The notes under the pieces were generated by a model. It saw only the letters and a program-made list of their open reading frames with translations. It did not search any database and had not been told where the DNA came from. Positions 4,745 to 5,117 of a DNA stretch of 5,117 nucleotides are shown here, piece after piece. The stretch's first letter is position 1. Every line of letters starts with the position of its first letter. The translations under genes and the position numbers were made by a program. The stretch comes from Collinsella sp. (lineage in GTDB: Bacteria; Actinomycetota; Coriobacteriia; Coriobacteriales; Coriobacteriaceae), in assembly GCA_019419485.1 (NCBI GenBank), contig DXZV01000132.1, positions 1 through 5,117 on the forward strand, in the 5' to 3' direction.

Positions 4745-5117
4745 TTACTTGACCACCAGGTTGACCAGCTTGCCAGGCACGCAGATGGCCTTGACGACCG
4801 TCTTGCCCTCAAGCCACTTGGCAACGGCTTCCTCAGCGGCAGCTTGCATCTCCTCGTTGGAGGCGTCGCGGGCGACGTCGATGCGGCCACGGACCTTGCC
4901 GAGCACCTGGACGACGATCTGCACCGTATCCTCGATGGACTCGGCCAGGTCGAACTCGGGCCAGGCGGCGGTGTAGGCGTTGCCCTCGCAGCCGAGGGCC
5001 TCGTGCCACAGTTCGTCGGCCCAGAACGGGCAGATGGGGGCAAGGACGCTCACGATATCCTTAGCCACGCCGTAGCACAGCGCCTTGTCGCGGGCGGCAC
5101 CCTCGGGGGCGGTGAGG
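4745..5117 (-). CDS. leuS: Leucyl-tRNA synthetase, C-terminal 123 residues (5' end cut by window edge)
   Basis: LeuRS is the cytoplasmic class I synthetase that charges tRNA-Leu. The frame is open through 5117 and ends at TAA (4745-4747). The visible part includes the end of the anticodon-binding helical domain, LAPICPFWADELWHEALG (about codons 25-42 of this fragment). The C-terminal tRNA-binding domain follows, with QVLGKVRG (GKVR encoded at 4889-4900) and the typical ending VPGKLVNLVVK, which is nearly the same as the E. coli LeuRS ending. Full LeuRS is about 800-880 aa, so only the last seventh is present; the catalytic HIGH and KMSKS motifs and the editing domain are outside. A frame beginning at the GTG at 5068 is internal to leuS and is not a separate gene. 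It converges with the lipoprotein gene. Confidence 0.96.
   Translation of the reverse strand, partial: LTAPEGAARDKALCYGVAKDIVSVLAPICPFWADELWHEALGCEGNAYTAAWPEFDLAESIEDTVQIVVQVLGKVRGRIDVARDASNEEMQAAAEEAVAKWLEGKTVVKAICVPGKLVNLVVK

Overview
The window is GC-rich DNA with strong purine-rich ribosome binding sites. It carries the translation/transcription core cluster rimP-nusA-infB on the minus strand. Gene content, the lipoprotein signal, the short NusA (415 aa, without the extra acidic repeats of enterobacterial NusA) and codon use suggest a high-GC Gram-positive bacterium. My best guess is a Coriobacteriia member such as Collinsella. That placement is an inference from general appearance, not a database match.

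Layout, left to right. Bases 1-1863 (minus) are the first 621 codons of infB (initiation factor IF2); its C-terminal third lies outside the window. Bases 1864-1954 are a 91-bp nusA-infB spacer with two perfect hairpins and no ylxR or ylxQ gene. Bases 1955-3202 (minus) are complete nusA, and 3204-3698 (minus) are complete rimP, whose stop is 1 bp from the nusA start. Bases 3699-4067 are a divergent intergenic region. Its left part holds a convincing minus-strand promoter (extended -10, 17-bp spacing), a paired TGCAAGCA inverted repeat over the -35 and the predicted start point, and an intrinsic terminator between that promoter and the rimP ribosome binding site. Bases 4068-4640 (plus) encode a small lipoprotein of unknown function. 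Bases 4682-4717 are a two-way terminator shared with the convergent leuS, whose last 123 codons occupy 4745-5117 (minus).

How the genes work together: RimP matures the 30S subunit, NusA controls RNA polymerase pausing, termination and antitermination, and IF2 brings initiator tRNA to the 30S subunit. The three are read in that order from one probable promoter. A terminator hairpin sits in the roughly 70-nt leader, so the operon looks attenuated; since it encodes NusA, a factor that acts on terminator hairpins, a feedback loop is plausible. The lipoprotein is a stand-alone gene between two housekeeping units and has no evident link to either.

The most unusual points are the leader attenuator, the twin operator-like repeats, a Cys/Cys/Cys/His zinc-finger-like tail on NusA, and the missing ylxR/ylxQ. 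No tRNA, rRNA, CRISPR array, insertion sequence or phage gene was seen.
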